Assembly (NCBI RefSeq): GCF_003096015.2
Contig: NZ_CP029185.2
Location: 1,150,001 to 1,214,000 of the forward strand
Direction of reading: 5' to 3'
DNA from: Limnobaculum parvum
GTDB taxonomy: Bacteria; Pseudomonadota; Gammaproteobacteria; Enterobacterales; Enterobacteriaceae
Length of the DNA: 64,000 bases
A program made the position numbers and the translations under genes. The notes under the pieces were generated by a model. The model did not search any database and was not told where the DNA came from. It saw nothing but the letters and a program-made list of their open reading frames with translations. Within the stretch, counting starts at the first letter, position 1, and each line of letters begins with the position of its first letter. Positions 48,492 through 59,109 of the stretch are shown here, in pieces.

Positions 48492-49601
48492 ATGCAGAAT
48501 GATGCAAAGTATATGGCTCGAGCGCTTGAGCTCGCTAGGCAAGGGCGTTTTACTACCACGCCTAATCCTAACGTTGGCTGTGTGCTAGTGCGTGATGGTG
48601 AAATTGTTGGAGAAGGATACCATCATAAGGCAGGGGAGCCTCACGCGGAGGTTCATGCGTTAAGCATGGCGGGAGAAAAAGCGCGGGGTGCAACGGCCTA
48701 TGTCACGTTGGAGCCTTGTAGCCATCACGGGCGCACCCCACCTTGTGCTGATGCACTGGTTAATGCCGGGGTTAAGCGAGTGGTTGCCGCGATGCAGGAT
48801 CCTAACCCCGAAGTGGCAGGGCGTGGCCTGTATCGCCTACAGCAGGCAGGAATTGACGTCGAACATGGCGTAATGATGGCCGAGGCTGAAACCGTTAATC
48901 GCGGTTTCTTTAAGCGCATGCGTACCGGTTTTCCTTATCTTCAGCTTAAGCTAGCCGCTTCGTTGGATGGCAAAACCGCCATGGCCTCCGGTGAAAGCCA
49001 GTGGATCACCTCGGCAGATTCTCGTCGTGATGTTCAACAGTTTAGAGCGCAGAGTTCCGCTATTTTAAGTACAAGCGCTACGGTGCTAGCCGACAATCCC
49101 TCGCTAAATGTCCGTTGGGAAGAGTTGGACCGTCAGACCCATGATATTTACCCCAAAAGTATGCTGCGCCAGCCTGTCAGGGTGATTCTTGACAGCCAGA
49201 ACCGTTTAACGCCGGATTTGAAATTATTTTCATTACCCGGTGATATCTGGTTAGTGCGTACCCACAAAGGCAATGAAACGTGGTCAGATAACGTTGAACA
49301 GCTCATTGTTCCCGCTTATCAGGGGGGAATTGACCTCGTGGTATTGATGATGCAACTGGGACGTCGTCAGATAAATACTGTCTGGACTGAGGCGGGGCCA
49401 ACGATTGCTGGGGCCTTATTACAGGCGGGGGTCGTGGATGAACTGGTGCTGTATCTGGCCCCAAAACTACTGGGCGATGAGGCACGTGGATTGTGTAAAC
49501 TTCCCGGTCTTAGCCAACTGACACAGGTTCCCGAGTTTAAATTACAGGATGTGCAGCAGGTCGGTGAGGACTTACGGTTACGCCTTGTACCCCGGAGTTA
49601 A
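48492..49601 (+). CDS. ribD: Bifunctional riboflavin deaminase/reductase RibD
   Basis: RibD deaminates the pyrimidine intermediate and then reduces its ribose with NADPH, the second and third steps of riboflavin synthesis. The 369-aa protein (E. coli 367) has an N-terminal CMP-deaminase-like zinc domain (residues about 1-145; HAEVHALSMAG and TLEPCSHHGRTPPC) and a C-terminal reductase domain (about 146-365; KLAASLDGKTAMASGESQWIT). The ATG at 48492 starts 7 bp after nrdR, implying coupling. The longer frame inside nrdR is a by-product. Confidence 0.96.
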   Translation: MQNDAKYMARALELARQGRFTTTPNPNVGCVLVRDGEIVGEGYHHKAGEPHAEVHALSMAGEKARGATAYVTLEPCSHHGRTPPCADALVNAGVKRVVAAMQDPNPEVAGRGLYRLQQAGIDVEHGVMMAEAETVNRGFFKRMRTGFPYLQLKLAASLDGKTAMASGESQWITSADSRRDVQQFRAQSSAILSTSATVLADNPSLNVRWEELDRQTHDIYPKSMLRQPVRVILDSQNRLTPDLKLFSLPGDIWLVRTHKGNETWSDNVEQLIVPAYQGGIDLVVLMMQLGRRQINTVWTEAGPTIAGALLQAGVVDELVLYLAPKLLGDEARGLCKLPGLSQLTQVPEFKLQDVQQVGEDLRLRLVPRS

Positions 49602-49711
49602 TTGTAGTAATTGCGCGCAGATAGTAAATCCGCAGCGCCACAACCGAAAGAATATGATAGAATCCGCCCCCTTGTCGGGTTATTGAATCAAGAAACCAAG
49701 GATATACTTTT

Positions 49712-50182
49712 ATGAACGTTATCGAAGGTATTGTTGCAGCACCACAAGCCCGTGTTGCTATTGCGATTGCTCGTTTTAACAATTTTATTAACGATAGTCT
49801 GCTGGAAGGCGCTATTGACGCATTAAAACGTATTGGTCAGGTTTCTGATTCAAATATCACTGTAGTTTGGGTGCCGGGTGCTTATGAACTGCCTTTGGCG
49901 GTTCGCTCGTTGGCTGATACCGGTCGTTATGATGCGATCATTGCGCTGGGCACCGTTATTCGCGGTGGTACGGCACACTTTGAGTATGTTGCTGGTGAAT
50001 GTAGCTCTGGTTTATCCCGCGTTGCTATGGAGAGTCAAATCCCGGTCTCCTTTGGCGTACTGACGACAGAAAATATTGAACAGGCAATCGAACGTGCCGG
50101 AACTAAAGCCGGTAACAAAGGTGCCGAAGCGGCCATGACCGCACTGGAAATGATTAATGTAATTAAGGCAATCAAAGCGTAA
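49712..50182 (+). CDS. ribH: 6,7-dimethyl-8-ribityllumazine synthase
   Basis: The enzyme (RibE in E. coli naming) condenses the pyrimidine product of RibD with 3,4-dihydroxy-2-butanone 4-phosphate to lumazine, the riboflavin precursor. The 156-aa subunit (E. coli 156) forms icosahedral capsids in the family. Motifs are [12 protein letters not shown] near residue 15, [12 protein letters not shown] near 53, [16 protein letters not shown] near 79-94 with the catalytic His, and [10 protein letters not shown] good AAGG ribosome binding site lies before the ATG. Confidence 0.97.
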   Translation: MNVIEGIVAAPQARVAIAIARFNNFINDSLLEGAIDALKRIGQVSDSNITVVWVPGAYELPLAVRSLADTGRYDAIIALGTVIRGGTAHFEYVAGECSSGLSRVAMESQIPVSFGVLTTENIEQAIERAGTKAGNKGAEAAMTALEMINVIKAIKA

Positions 50183-50241
50183 GTATGGGTTATACCGTAC
50201 TGTGAATGTTGATTGTCCGTCTAAGATTTGAGGGGAACCCC

Positions 50242-50667
50242 GTGAAACCTGCTGCTCGTCGCCGCGCCCGCGAGTGCGCCGTTCAGGCGTTATACTCTTG
50301 GCAATTATCCAAAAATGACATTGCCGATGTTGAATTAGAATTTCTAACGGAACAGGATGTTAAAGATGTTGATTTAACTTACTTCCGTGAGCTGTTTTCC
50401 GGCGCGGCTACCCATGCGGGTGAACTGGATAAATTGATGGCACCTTACCTGTCCCGAACGTTGGATGAACTGGGGCAAATTGAGAGAGCCATTTTGCGTG
50501 TTGCGGTTTACGAACTGAGCAAACGTGAAGATGTTCCCTATAAAGTGGTTATCAATGAGGCTATTGAGTTAGCCAAAATTTTTGGTGCCGAAGACAGTCA
50601 TAAATTTGTTAATGGCGTTCTGGATAAAGTCGTTCCTCGTTTGCGTGTACGTAATGCCAAACAATGA
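50242..50667 (+). CDS. nusB: Transcription antitermination factor NusB
   Basis: NusB, with NusE (ribosomal S10), binds boxA of rRNA operons and assists antitermination. The all-helical 141-aa protein (E. coli 139) starts [23 protein letters not shown] and contains [30 protein letters not shown], each a conserved helix, and [14 protein letters not shown]. The GTG at 50242 has GAGGGG upstream; the longer frame to 50206 lacks family similarity. It follows ribH by 59 bp. Confidence 0.96.
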   Translation: MKPAARRRARECAVQALYSWQLSKNDIADVELEFLTEQDVKDVDLTYFRELFSGAATHAGELDKLMAPYLSRTLDELGQIERAILRVAVYELSKREDVPYKVVINEAIELAKIFGAEDSHKFVNGVLDKVVPRLRVRNAKQ

Positions 50668-50704
50668 GTCTTATCCTGATCGACGATGAATAGTCCAAAT
50701 AGGG

Positions 50705-50728
50705 CCGGCCATGCCGGCTTTATTTTTA
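50705..50728 (+). terminator. Hairpin terminator between nusB and thiL
   Basis: GCCGGC-CAT-GCCGGC is a perfect stem directly followed by TTTATTTTT, 38 bp after the nusB stop and just ahead of thiL. It could end or attenuate the rib-nusB transcript before thiL. Confidence 0.8.
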
Positions 50729-50751
50729 AGTTCGACTGGAGTACCACTATT

Positions 50752-51723
50752 ATGTCGTGTAGTGAGTTTGACATTATTGCCCGCTATTTCAATCGGCAAA
50801 GTACTATTCGTAAAGATGTTTTGTTAGGTATTGGTGACGACTGCGCTTTACTGATCCCTTCACTGAAACAGTATCTGGCTATTAGTACTGACACTCTGGT
50901 GTCCGGCACCCATTTTCTTCCTGATATCGACCCTGCGGATTTAGGGTATAAATCTTTGGCGGTTAACCTAAGCGATTTGGCGGCAATGGGCGCCGATCCA
51001 GCCTGGGTTTCACTGGCCTTAACACTTCCCGAAGTCAACGAACCCTGGTTAGCCAGCTTTAGTGAAAGCCTATTTGGACTGCTGGATTACTATGGAATGC
51101 AATTGATTGGTGGCGATACCACCAAAGGCCCACTCAGTCTGACATTAACGATTAACGGTTGGGTGCCTATTGATAAGCAACTAACCCGTAGTGGTGCGAA
51201 AGCAGGACACTGGATTTACGTTACCGGTTGGCCTGGTGATAGCGCTGCGGGTCTCGCTATTTTACAGGGCAAACTTGAGGTTGCGGATCAGGATCAGCGA
51301 AATTATCTGGTAAAACGCCACCTTCGCCCCCAGCCACGTATTTTAATGGGGCAGGGCATGCGTCAGTTGGCGACAGCCGCGATTGATATTTCTGACGGAC
51401 TATTGCCGGACTTAGGGCATATCCTGAAAGCCAGCGGTTGTGGAGCCAGAATACATCTCGATCGACTGGTGTTTTCATCGGCGCTGACGGACAACTGTAG
51501 CCGCGAACAGGCGATACGTTGGGCATTAACCGGCGGCGAAGACTACGAACTGTGTTTCACCGTACCAGAAGACAACCGCGGTGCGTTGGATACCGCACTT
51601 TCTGGTTTGGGTATTCCTTATAACTGTATTGGGCAGATTACGGCTAATGGTGGATTGCAGTTGTTGGATGGGAATCAGGTGGTGGAGTTTGAGGGGAGTG
51701 GGTATGACCATTTTAGTGAGTGA
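50752..51723 (+). CDS. thiL: Thiamine-monophosphate kinase
   Basis: ThiL phosphorylates thiamine monophosphate to the active cofactor thiamine pyrophosphate. The 323-aa protein (E. coli 325) has an N-terminal ATP/Mg domain with GIGDDCALL near residue 25 and [11 protein letters not shown] near 45, then [18 protein letters not shown] near 65, IGGDTTKG near 118 and [14 protein letters not shown] near 210. The ATG at 50752 gives [10 protein letters not shown]. coli pgpA normally follows thiL, overlapping it; here thiL is followed by repeats only. Confidence 0.96.
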   Translation: MSCSEFDIIARYFNRQSTIRKDVLLGIGDDCALLIPSLKQYLAISTDTLVSGTHFLPDIDPADLGYKSLAVNLSDLAAMGADPAWVSLALTLPEVNEPWLASFSESLFGLLDYYGMQLIGGDTTKGPLSLTLTINGWVPIDKQLTRSGAKAGHWIYVTGWPGDSAAGLAILQGKLEVADQDQRNYLVKRHLRPQPRILMGQGMRQLATAAIDISDGLLPDLGHILKASGCGARIHLDRLVFSSALTDNCSREQAIRWALTGGEDYELCFTVPEDNRGALDTALSGLGIPYNCIGQITANGGLQLLDGNQVVEFEGSGYDHFSE

Positions 51724-51729
51724 TATTAA

Positions 51730-51892
51730 GTTTTAAGTAGGTTTTGTCCGCAAATGACGTAGTGCCTAGCCAGACTGCCGTGCGGCGGTCGAGCAAGAGG
51801 CGTGAAGGCGAACGCCTCCTGCACCTCCGTACACGAATTCAGGTCGCTACGCGACTGCCCTCCGTCTTCATTCGGGTTTACGCACCGGCATG
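51730..51892 (+). repeat. Dispersed intergenic element, first copy, about 160 bp
   Basis: The sequence from TTTTGTCCGCAAATGACG to CGCACCGGCATG aligns with the reverse complement of 36445-36612 and its first 65 bp with 30516-30585. Internal inverted repeats occur, such as GGCGTGAAGGCGAACGCC and GGTCGCTACGCGAC. Short ORFs here (51744-51983, 51802-51990) look like by-products. The stretch replaces the expected pgpA. Confidence 0.65.
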
Positions 51893-52380
51893 GATTCGTT
51901 CCAGACGAAGCCATGCCTCGCCAAACCTTCATGTTTGGCGTGCTACCCTCATTCAGTTGTCGGCTGAATTCCAGTGCTCTTAAAGGTTAAAGGATGAAGG
52001 TCAAAGTGTTGGTTAGCATTCAGAGGCGTTGTCCCTGAATATATATTTGGTTTTGGTTTGAGCTTTTGATCTTTCAAATGAAGCTAATCGTCGGGAGAGA
52101 TTTTCGTCGGGGTCGACTTGGCGTAAGCCAACGACAGATTCGTTCCAGACGAAGCCATGCCTCGCCAAACCTTCATGTTTGGTGTGCTACCCTCATTCAG
52201 TTGTCGGCTGAATTCCAGTGCTCTTAAAGGTCAAAGGATGAAGGTCAAAGTGTTGGTTAGCATTCAGGGGTGTTGTCCCTGAATATATATTTGGTTTTGG
52301 TTTGAGCTTTTGAACTTTCAAATGAAGCTAATCGTCGGGAGAGATTTTCGTTGGGGTCGAGTTGGCGTAAGCCAACGACA
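51893..52380 (+). repeat. Tandem duplication, two 244-bp units
   Basis: Unit 1 (51893-52136) and unit 2 (52137-52380) are directly adjacent, equal in length, and differ at seven positions by eye (about 97% identity). Each contains a palindromic start (GATTCGTTCCAGACGAAGCC), the CCAAACCTTCATGTTTGG hairpin, and a hairpin end GTCGACTTGGCGTAAGCCAACGA. The last 26 bp of unit 1 also occurs unchanged at 59210-59235. No convincing gene is encoded, although a minus-strand frame runs through 52257-52535. Confidence 0.85.
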
Positions 52381-52453
52381 AACAGGCGAAAGCCTGTTTG
52401 AACAGCGCGAGCGCTGGCCCGAAGGGCAAAACACCGAAGGTGTTTGTAACTGC
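52381..52453 (+). repeat. Stem-loop module array related to the one after 5S rRNA
   Basis: Successive hairpins are AAACAGGC-GAAA-GCCTGTTT, CAGCGC-GA-GCGCTG, GCCCGAAGGGC and AAACACC-GAA-GGTGTTT, followed by GTAACTGCC. The linking text (GTTTGAACA, CTGGCCCGAAGGG, AACTGCC) matches 2940-3005. Different arms with the same plan suggest interchangeable modules. The six-base arms AACACC/GGTGTT also follow 23S at 2635-2649. Confidence 0.6.
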
Positions 52454-52465
52454 CCCTAGGGAATC

Positions 52466-52572
52466 TAAGCCCGACACGCACCGGGCTTAAGTACAGATTG
52501 CCTTCCGACCGAGCACCGTGATTATATAACCACATAGTTATTACGGTCGGAATACCCTCAGAAGCTGATTTG
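52466..52572 (+). repeat. Palindromic intergenic element next to dxs
   Basis: A stem TAAGCCCG/CGGGCTTA (52466-52489) is followed by AGTACAGAT and a 46-bp imperfect palindrome bounded by CCGACCG (52505-52511) and CGGTCGG (52544-52550), then GAATA...CAG..GCTGATTT. The same series occurs at 59279-59358. It begins 20 bp past the dxs stop on the minus strand, so it would be in the dxs 3' untranslated region. Confidence 0.65.
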
Positions 52573-52592
52573 AAGAAACAATAAACTCGGTG

Positions 52593-54458
52593 TTAACCTT
52601 TACACCACTCTTGATACTGTTCAACAATCCCTGTGGCGTCTAATCTTAATTCCGCCCGAACCTCTTCTTGTCCACCCTGAGCAATAAACTCATCAGGCAA
52701 CCCAAGATTCAATACCGGAATGGCCTTACGATACGCCATCAGCAGTTCATTCACGCCGCTACCGGCACCGCCCATAATGGCGTTCTCTTCCAGTGTAATT
52801 AATGCGTCGTGTGACTCAGCAAGTTCAAGAATCAGCGATTCATCCAAAGGCTTAACAAAGCGCATATCCACAACGGTAGCATTTAATTGCTCGGCTGCCT
52901 GTAGTGCGTCCGGCAGCAAAGTACCAAAGTTAAGGATGGCGACTTTCTCACCGTTACGACGAACTTTAGCTTTCCCCATCGGCAATATGGCAAGCGGTTC
53001 CAGCTCAACGCCGATACCGTTACCACGAGGATAACGTACTGCAACCGGGCCGTCCTGATAGTGATAGCCGGTATACAGCATCTGACGGCATTCATTCTCA
53101 TCGCTTGGCGTCATTACCACCATTTCAGGGATGCAACGTAAATAGCTGAGGTCAAAAGCGCCCTGATGGGTTGGTCCATCGGCTCCAACAATGCCGCCGC
53201 GATCGATAGCAAACATGACGGGTAGCTTCTGGATAGCGACATCGTGGATCACCTGGTCGTATGCCCGCTGCAGGAAAGTGGAGTAAATAGCCACGATTGG
53301 ATTAAATCCACCAATCGCCAGCCCGGCAGCGAAAGTCACCGCATGCTGTTCTGCTATAGCTACGTCAAAATACTGATCTGGATATTCGCGAGAAAAACGC
53401 ACCATGCCTGAGCCTTCACGCATGGCCGGTGTAACTGCCATCAACTTTTTGTCATTGGCTGCCGTTTCGCACAACCAGTCACCAAACACGCTGGAATAAC
53501 TTGGATGAGCACTACCGCCTTTTTGCTGAGTGCCGGTTGCCGGATCGAACTTCGGTACACCATGCCAGCCAATAGGGTCTTTCTCTGCTGGCGCATAGCC
53601 TTTGCCCTTTTTCGTCATAATATGCAGCAATTGAGGCCCTTTCAGGCTACGCATATTTTTTAGGGTTTGAACCAGCGCCTGTACATCGTGCCCGTCAATT
53701 GGGCCAATATAGTTAAAACCGAACTCTTCAAATAACGTACCGGGTACCACCATGCCTTTCAGGTGTTCTTCCGTGCGTTTGACCAACTCTTTAATTGGCG
53801 GTAAGCCAGATAGCACCATCTTTCCGCTTTCACGCAGTGTGGAGTAGAGCTTACCGGAGAGAATTTGTGCCAAATGATTATTCAGGGCACCCACGTTTTC
53901 TGAAATCGACATTTCATTGTCGTTTAGAATCACCAACATGTCGGGTTTGACATCGCCGGCGTGGTTCATGGCTTCAAATGCCATACCGGCGGTAATGGCA
54001 CCGTCACCGATAACGCAGGCAACATGACGACCTTTAGCTTCACGCTGGGCGGCAATAGCTAATCCTAGGCTGGCACTGATCGACGTGGAGGAATGCCCAA
54101 CCGACAACACATCATATTCACTCTCTTCACGCCAAGGAAAAGGGTGAAGCCCGTCTTTCTGACGAATAGTTGGCATTTGATCGCGGCGACCGGTCAGAAT
54201 CTTATGGGGATAAGCCTGATGACCCACATCCCAAACGATATGATCGAATGGCGTATTATAGACGTAGTGCAACGCTACCGTCAGTTCTACGGTACCCAGA
54301 CCTGAAGCCAGATGACCGCTGGAGCGACTAACGCTGTTCAGCAGGTATTCACGCAGCTCATCGCAGAGCTTAGGCAGGCTATCTTTTGATATCAGGCGTA
54401 GATCGTCGGGGTTATTAACTAACGCCAACAGTGGATATCGATTTATATCAAGACTCAT
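52593..54458 (-). CDS. dxs: 1-deoxy-D-xylulose-5-phosphate synthase
   Basis: Dxs condenses pyruvate and glyceraldehyde 3-phosphate with thiamine pyrophosphate, the first step of the MEP isoprenoid pathway. The 621-aa protein (E. coli 620) shows [20 protein letters not shown] near residue 45, [17 protein letters not shown] near 76, the TPP motif [20 protein letters not shown] near 151-170, and [23 protein letters not shown], split over 415-440. ispA lies 38 bp upstream and xseB before it, as in the E. coli operon xseB-ispA-dxs. yajO is missing. Confidence 0.97.
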   Translation of the reverse strand: MSLDINRYPLLALVNNPDDLRLISKDSLPKLCDELREYLLNSVSRSSGHLASGLGTVELTVALHYVYNTPFDHIVWDVGHQAYPHKILTGRRDQMPTIRQKDGLHPFPWREESEYDVLSVGHSSTSISASLGLAIAAQREAKGRHVACVIGDGAITAGMAFEAMNHAGDVKPDMLVILNDNEMSISENVGALNNHLAQILSGKLYSTLRESGKMVLSGLPPIKELVKRTEEHLKGMVVPGTLFEEFGFNYIGPIDGHDVQALVQTLKNMRSLKGPQLLHIMTKKGKGYAPAEKDPIGWHGVPKFDPATGTQQKGGSAHPSYSSVFGDWLCETAANDKKLMAVTPAMREGSGMVRFSREYPDQYFDVAIAEQHAVTFAAGLAIGGFNPIVAIYSTFLQRAYDQVIHDVAIQKLPVMFAIDRGGIVGADGPTHQGAFDLSYLRCIPEMVVMTPSDENECRQMLYTGYHYQDGPVAVRYPRGNGIGVELEPLAILPMGKAKVRRNGEKVAILNFGTLLPDALQAAEQLNATVVDMRFVKPLDESLILELAESHDALITLEENAIMGGAGSGVNELLMAYRKAIPVLNLGLPDEFIAQGGQEEVRAELRLDATGIVEQYQEWCKG

Positions 54459-54496
54459 CCAAAACTCGTCTAAAATTATTTGCTTAAATGTGCAGT

Positions 54497-55399
54497 TTAG
54501 TTATCACGTTCGATAATAAAACCGGCCAGTGCTTCCAGCGAAGCGGTATTATAAGACTGTGATGCTAATTCTGATAGTGCATCCATCGCTTCCCGGTATA
54601 AGTCCAACGCTTTAGACTGAGCGCCGTCAATGCCAAGCAGTGCAGGGTAAGTGCTTTTTTCATGTTGTAAATCTGCGCCTTGGCGCTTGCCGGTCTTCTC
54701 TGTCGCACCAACCACGTCGAGGATATCGTCCTGTACCTGAAAAGCTAAACCAACGGCATTAGCATAACGGTCAAGGGTTGGCAGGATAGTTTTACCACGT
54801 TCCCCCGCAGCCAGTGCGGCAAGCCGAATAGCAGAACGAATTAACGCACCCGTTTTATGGCGGTGGATACGTTCCAGCTCTTCTAAATTGGTTTTTTTCT
54901 TTTCCGCTTCCAGATCCAGCGCCTGTCCGGCACACATACCGGAGGCACCGCTGGCGTAGGCTAATTCACTAATCATTGCCAGACGGGACGTAGTTTGTAC
55001 ATCTGGCATTGGCGCATCGCTCAGAATAGAAAATGCCAGCGTCTGTAACGCATCACCCGCCAGAATGGCGTGAGCTTCACCAAATTTAATATGACAGGTT
55101 GGTTGACCACGACGTAAATCGTCATCATCCATCGCAGGTAAATCGTCATGAATTAATGAATAAGCATGGATACACTCAATAGCTGCTGCGGGAGCATCCA
55201 TATTTTGTATGCTTAAACCGAGCATTTCACCGGTAGCATAAACCAAAAATGGTCGCAGACGCTTTCCTCCCAATAGGGCACCATATCGCATAGCTTCGAC
55301 CAGTGGTGCCTGATGGAACGGTAAGGCAGAAAGATAGTGTTCGAGCGCTTGATCAACACGCTGGCGATGTTCTGATTGAAGCTGATTAAATGAGGACAT
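54497..55399 (-). CDS. ispA: Farnesyl diphosphate synthase
   Basis: IspA condenses isopentenyl diphosphate with dimethylallyl and geranyl diphosphate to give farnesyl diphosphate for quinones and undecaprenyl carrier. The 300-aa protein (E. coli 299) has the first Asp-rich motif [15 protein letters not shown] near residue 84 and the second [12 protein letters not shown] near 220, plus GGKRLRP near residue 45. The ATG at 55399 shares one base with the xseB stop (TGATG), so the two are translationally coupled. dxs follows. Confidence 0.96.
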   Translation of the reverse strand: MSSFNQLQSEHRQRVDQALEHYLSALPFHQAPLVEAMRYGALLGGKRLRPFLVYATGEMLGLSIQNMDAPAAAIECIHAYSLIHDDLPAMDDDDLRRGQPTCHIKFGEAHAILAGDALQTLAFSILSDAPMPDVQTTSRLAMISELAYASGASGMCAGQALDLEAEKKKTNLEELERIHRHKTGALIRSAIRLAALAAGERGKTILPTLDRYANAVGLAFQVQDDILDVVGATEKTGKRQGADLQHEKSTYPALLGIDGAQSKALDLYREAMDALSELASQSYNTASLEALAGFIIERDN

Positions 55400-55650
55400 C
55401 AGGCTTCATCCTGATTAAAAGGAGACAACGGTGCTTCTGGCTCGCTGTTTAACAATATTTGAACCCGTTGTTCAGCCTGTTGTAATTGCTGTTGACCCTG
55501 ACGCGCCAGTTGAATACCGCGCTCAAACTCGTTTAATGCTTCTTCCAGTGGAAGGTCACCACTTTCAAGACGACTCACAATTTGTTCCAGCTCGCCTAAT
55601 GCAGTTTCAAAACTGGCTGGCGGAGGTGTTTTTTTCGGCATTTTTGGCAT
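55399..55650 (-). CDS. xseB: Exodeoxyribonuclease VII small subunit
   Basis: XseB is the small, coiled-coil subunit of exonuclease VII, which degrades single-stranded DNA. The 83-aa protein (E. coli 80) has the family core [20 protein letters not shown], then [20 protein letters not shown] across residues 14-53, followed by a Gln/Glu-rich helix. XseA is outside the window. It is the first gene of xseB-ispA-dxs. Confidence 0.96.
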   Translation of the reverse strand: MPKMPKKTPPPASFETALGELEQIVSRLESGDLPLEEALNEFERGIQLARQGQQQLQQAEQRVQILLNSEPEAPLSPFNQDEA

Positions 55651-56054
55651 ATCTAATAGTGGCTTCGATTAAATGTTATCTTTAATAAATAACCGCATTA
55701 GCGGGTTTGAAAGCATCAACCAGCGTAAAGTCATCGGGGCGCTGGACATTGCGAAGATAATACACCGCTCATACTAACGATGCTGATTATTTTGTCGGCA
55801 ATGGTTAAATAATACCTAAGTTATGGCGTGGAGTTTACCATTAAATGACTCATAAAAATGAGAATTAACCATGAAATTGTGCAGTGGTACATATTATCAA
55901 TATTTTACTCATAAGGAGTAAGGCCCTAGCAGCAGGCGCTGGCAATGGAAATTTAATAAAAAGCAATCATCTCCCTACACTTAGTTGGTGTTAATTCCTT
56001 CATCTGAGCACTACACTGGTTTTATCTCAATCTATACCGATACCCGCGTAAATT
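55651..56054. other. Divergent promoter region xseB/selO, no gene seen
   Basis: This 404-bp AT-rich spacer separates divergent xseB and selO. In E. coli the divergent partner of xseB is thiI; here selO has been placed between. The sequence shows no convincing ORF, hairpin terminator or repeat, and must contain promoters for both directions. A frame at 55431-55685 on the plus strand is antisense to xseB. Confidence 0.5.
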
Positions 56055-57506
56055 ATGCCAACTATGCCAAAATTTATTCATTCCTATTACGATGAACTAC
56101 CCGGTTTTTATACTGAACTGGAACCAACGCCTTTGAATCAGGCGCAGCTGTTATATCACAGCAAGCCATTGGCAAAAGAGCTAGGGCTGGAAGATTCACT
56201 GTTTTCTGCTGACAATCAGAAAATCTGGTCAGGGGAGACATTACTGCCGGGAATGAAACCGCTGGCTCAGGTATACAGCGGTCATCAGTTTGGGGTTTGG
56301 GCAGGGCAACTTGGCGATGGACGCGGTATTTTGCTGGGGGAGCAACTGACCGCCAGCGGAAAAAGGATGGACTGGCATCTAAAAGGTGCCGGTCTGACGC
56401 CATATTCCCGCATGGGAGACGGCCGAGCGGTGTTGCGCTCGGTGGTCAGAGAGTTTTTAGCTTCTGAAGCGCTTCATCATTTAGGCATTCCAACGACCCG
56501 TGCATTATCTATCGTTACTAGCCAACAGCCGGTGTTTCGCGAGCAGCCAGAACCAGGCGCTATGCTAATGCGAATCGCCGAGAGCCATATCCGCTTTGGT
56601 CATTTCGAACATTTTTATCATCGTCACCAACAGGAGCAAGTACAGCAGTTGGCGGATTACACCATTCGTCATCATTGGCCCCAATGGCAGGAACAACCAG
56701 AGCGCTACTTCCTTTGGTTTAAAGATATTGCTGAGCGAACGGCAGAAATGATTGCGCTCTGGCAGTCGGTAGGCTTTGCTCATGGGGTCATGAATACCGA
56801 CAATATGTCGATTCTGGGTATTACCATGGATTTTGGCCCTTATGGTTTTCTGGATGATTATGCCCCTGAATACATCTGTAATCACAGCGATTATCAGGGG
56901 CGTTATGCCTTCAGTAATCAACCCGCAGTGGCTTACTGGAACTTGCATCGGTTGGCAAATGCCCTGTCTGGTTTAATGACCACGGAGCAATTACAGGCTG
57001 GTTTAGCCTCGTATGAACCTGCGTTGATGGCGGCCTATGGTCGACAGATGAGGGCTAAACTGGGCTTTTTCACTCAGGATCCGCAGGATAATGACCTGTT
57101 GAATCAACTGCTAGATATGATGGCAAAAGAGAAACGTGATTACACCCAGACCTTCCGGTCTCTGAGTGAAGTAGAGCAAACAAGCTCAAGTATTGCCTTG
57201 CGCGACGAGTTTATCGACCGTCAGCGTTTTGACGGTTGGTATCAGGCATGGCGTAAGCGTTTACAGCAGGAGTCGGTGGACGATGCCCAGCGCCAGCGAG
57301 TAATGAAAGCGGCTAATCCACAGCGAATATTACGTAATTATCTGGCCCAACAGGCGATTGAAGCCGCTGAAAAAGGGGATGTCAGCGTATTAGCCCATAT
57401 TCATCAGGGGCTAATGAATCCTTATATTGATTCCCCAGAATTTAGTGATTTAGCAAGGTTACCCCCGGACTGGGGAAAACGGCTGGAAATCTCCTGTTCT
57501 AGTTAA
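56055..57506 (+). CDS. selO: Protein adenylyltransferase SelO (YdiU)
   Basis: SelO is a pseudokinase-fold enzyme that transfers AMP from ATP to protein Ser, Thr or Tyr residues, linked to redox stress. The 483-aa protein (E. coli 478) has [23 protein letters not shown] near residue 74 (glycine loop), [23 protein letters not shown] near 112-134, and [26 protein letters not shown] near 240-265 with the metal-binding Asn and Asp. The C-terminus is SCSS, with Cys where some family members have selenocysteine. It is not at this location in E. coli, so it is a local rearrangement. Confidence 0.95.
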   Translation: MPTMPKFIHSYYDELPGFYTELEPTPLNQAQLLYHSKPLAKELGLEDSLFSADNQKIWSGETLLPGMKPLAQVYSGHQFGVWAGQLGDGRGILLGEQLTASGKRMDWHLKGAGLTPYSRMGDGRAVLRSVVREFLASEALHHLGIPTTRALSIVTSQQPVFREQPEPGAMLMRIAESHIRFGHFEHFYHRHQQEQVQQLADYTIRHHWPQWQEQPERYFLWFKDIAERTAEMIALWQSVGFAHGVMNTDNMSILGITMDFGPYGFLDDYAPEYICNHSDYQGRYAFSNQPAVAYWNLHRLANALSGLMTTEQLQAGLASYEPALMAAYGRQMRAKLGFFTQDPQDNDLLNQLLDMMAKEKRDYTQTFRSLSEVEQTSSSIALRDEFIDRQRFDGWYQAWRKRLQQESVDDAQRQRVMKAANPQRILRNYLAQQAIEAAEKGDVSVLAHIHQGLMNPYIDSPEFSDLARLPPDWGKRLEISCSS

Positions 57507-57644
57507 TCTCGGGTCGGGATCAATGAAATGTTCTCTCGGTGCAGATTGTTTAGTGCGCCGATTGCCTTTCCGGGTGTATACTCCACGCCCAGAAATCTAT
57601 CATCCTTTTCACTCGATTTAACGACGTAAGTACTCGCAACTATC

Positions 57645-59099
57645 ATGAAGTTTATCATTAAGCTGTTCCCTGAAATTACTATAAAAAGCCAGTCCGTGCG
57701 TATACGCTTCATCAAAATCCTGACCGGAAACGTGCGTAACGTTTTAAGGCAGCGCATTGAAGAGTGTGCCGTTGTCCGCCATTGGGACTTTCTGGAAGTC
57801 AGAACCAAAGATCCGGCTAACGGCCCGATTATTCGCGACGCTCTGACGCGAATCCCCGGTATTCATCACATTCTTGAAGTGGATGAAACGCCCTATACCG
57901 ACATGCACAATATCTTCGAACAGACGCTGGCTAACTATCGTGAACAGTTAGAAGGTAAAACGTTCTGTGTGAGAGTTAAGCGCCGCGGTAAACAGGATTT
58001 TAACTCTCAGGATGTGGAGCGTTACGTTGGTGGTGGTTTGAACCAGCATATTGAGTCAGCCAAAGTGAATCTGACCAATCCGGACGTAACCGTGCGTTTA
58101 GAGATTGAAGACGATCGTCTGATTATGGTGCAAGCCCGCTATGCAGGGTTAGGCGGTTTCCCAATTGGTACTCAGGAAGATGTACTGTCATTGATTTCCG
58201 GTGGCTTTGACTCGGGTGTTTCCAGTTATATGTTAATGCGCCGTGGATGCCGGGTTCACTACTGCTTCTTCAATTTGGGTGGGGCAACCCATGAAATTGG
58301 TGTTAAGCAGGTTGCCCACTATATTTGGAGCCGGTTCGGCAGTTCCCATAAAGTACGCTTTATTTCCGTTGATTTTGCCCCAGTGGTGAGCGAAATTCTG
58401 GAAAAGGTGGATGATGGCCAAATGGGCGTGGTGCTTAAACGTATGATGGTCAGAGCCTCTTCAGCGATTGCAGAGCGTTATGGTGTTCAGGCGATTGTCA
58501 CCGGTGAAGCGTTGGGGCAGGTTTCCAGCCAGACGTTAACTAACCTGCGTTTAATTGATAATGCTTCCGATACGCTGATTTTGCGTCCGCTGATTTCTCA
58601 TGATAAAGAGCACATTATTAATATGGCTCGCCAGATTGGTACTGAAGATTTTGCCAAAACCATGCCGGAATTCTGCGGTGTGATCTCAAAAAGCCCAACG
58701 GTGAAAGCGGTGAAGGCTAAGATTGAGGCCGAGGAGGCAAACTTTGACTTCACTATTCTGGATAAGGTCGTCGAGCAGGCGGTGAATATCGATATTCGCC
58801 AGATAGCGGAACAAACTCAACAGCAGATCACTGAAGTAGAAACGGTGGCGGCGTTTGGCAGTAACGATGTGATTATTGATATTCGTTCGCCAGACGAGCA
58901 TGAAACCAGTCCATTGAAGTTGACGGAAGTGAATATAAAACACATTCCGTTCTATAAGTTAGGTTCGGCATTTAGCGAACTGGATAAATCGAAAACCTAT
59001 CTGCTGTATTGCGATCGCGGTGTGATGAGTCGTTTGCAGGCATTGTATTTGCAGGAGCAGGGATACAGTAATGTGAAGGTTTATCGCAAGACAGCCTAA
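57645..59099 (+). CDS. thiI: tRNA 4-thiouridine synthase / thiamine sulphur carrier enzyme ThiI
   Basis: ThiI transfers sulphur from IscS to U8 of tRNA and to ThiS for thiazole synthesis. The 484-aa protein (E. coli 482) has the N-terminal ferredoxin-like and THUMP domains (about residues 1-165), an ATP-pyrophosphatase domain with [20 protein letters not shown] near 183, and a C-terminal rhodanese domain with [10 protein letters not shown] and active Cys456. The EFCGVISK Cys near 344 is conserved. It forms a thiamine link with thiL and dxs nearby. Confidence 0.96.
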   Translation: MKFIIKLFPEITIKSQSVRIRFIKILTGNVRNVLRQRIEECAVVRHWDFLEVRTKDPANGPIIRDALTRIPGIHHILEVDETPYTDMHNIFEQTLANYREQLEGKTFCVRVKRRGKQDFNSQDVERYVGGGLNQHIESAKVNLTNPDVTVRLEIEDDRLIMVQARYAGLGGFPIGTQEDVLSLISGGFDSGVSSYMLMRRGCRVHYCFFNLGGATHEIGVKQVAHYIWSRFGSSHKVRFISVDFAPVVSEILEKVDDGQMGVVLKRMMVRASSAIAERYGVQAIVTGEALGQVSSQTLTNLRLIDNASDTLILRPLISHDKEHIINMARQIGTEDFAKTMPEFCGVISKSPTVKAVKAKIEAEEANFDFTILDKVVEQAVNIDIRQIAEQTQQQITEVETVAAFGSNDVIIDIRSPDEHETSPLKLTEVNIKHIPFYKLGSAFSELDKSKTYLLYCDRGVMSRLQALYLQEQGYSNVKVYRKTA

Positions 59100-59109
59100 G
59101 CTAACGATT

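Noticed and set aside
51744..51990. Short plus-strand frames in the repeat locus after thiL
   Set aside because: They follow the repeat sequence only, have Arg/Ser/Pro-rich low-information composition and no ribosome binding site.
51893..52380. CRISPR array
   Set aside because: There are only two units of 244 bp with no short repeats separated by unique spacers, and no cas genes.
52257..52535. 92-aa minus-strand frame across the repeat units
   Set aside because: It crosses unit 2, the hairpin array and the palindromic element, so it is read-through of repeats and not a gene.
51730..52572. ERIC or REP/BIME repeats
   Set aside because: By eye the sequences do not match the ERIC core or the REP palindrome consensus; a profile search would be decisive.
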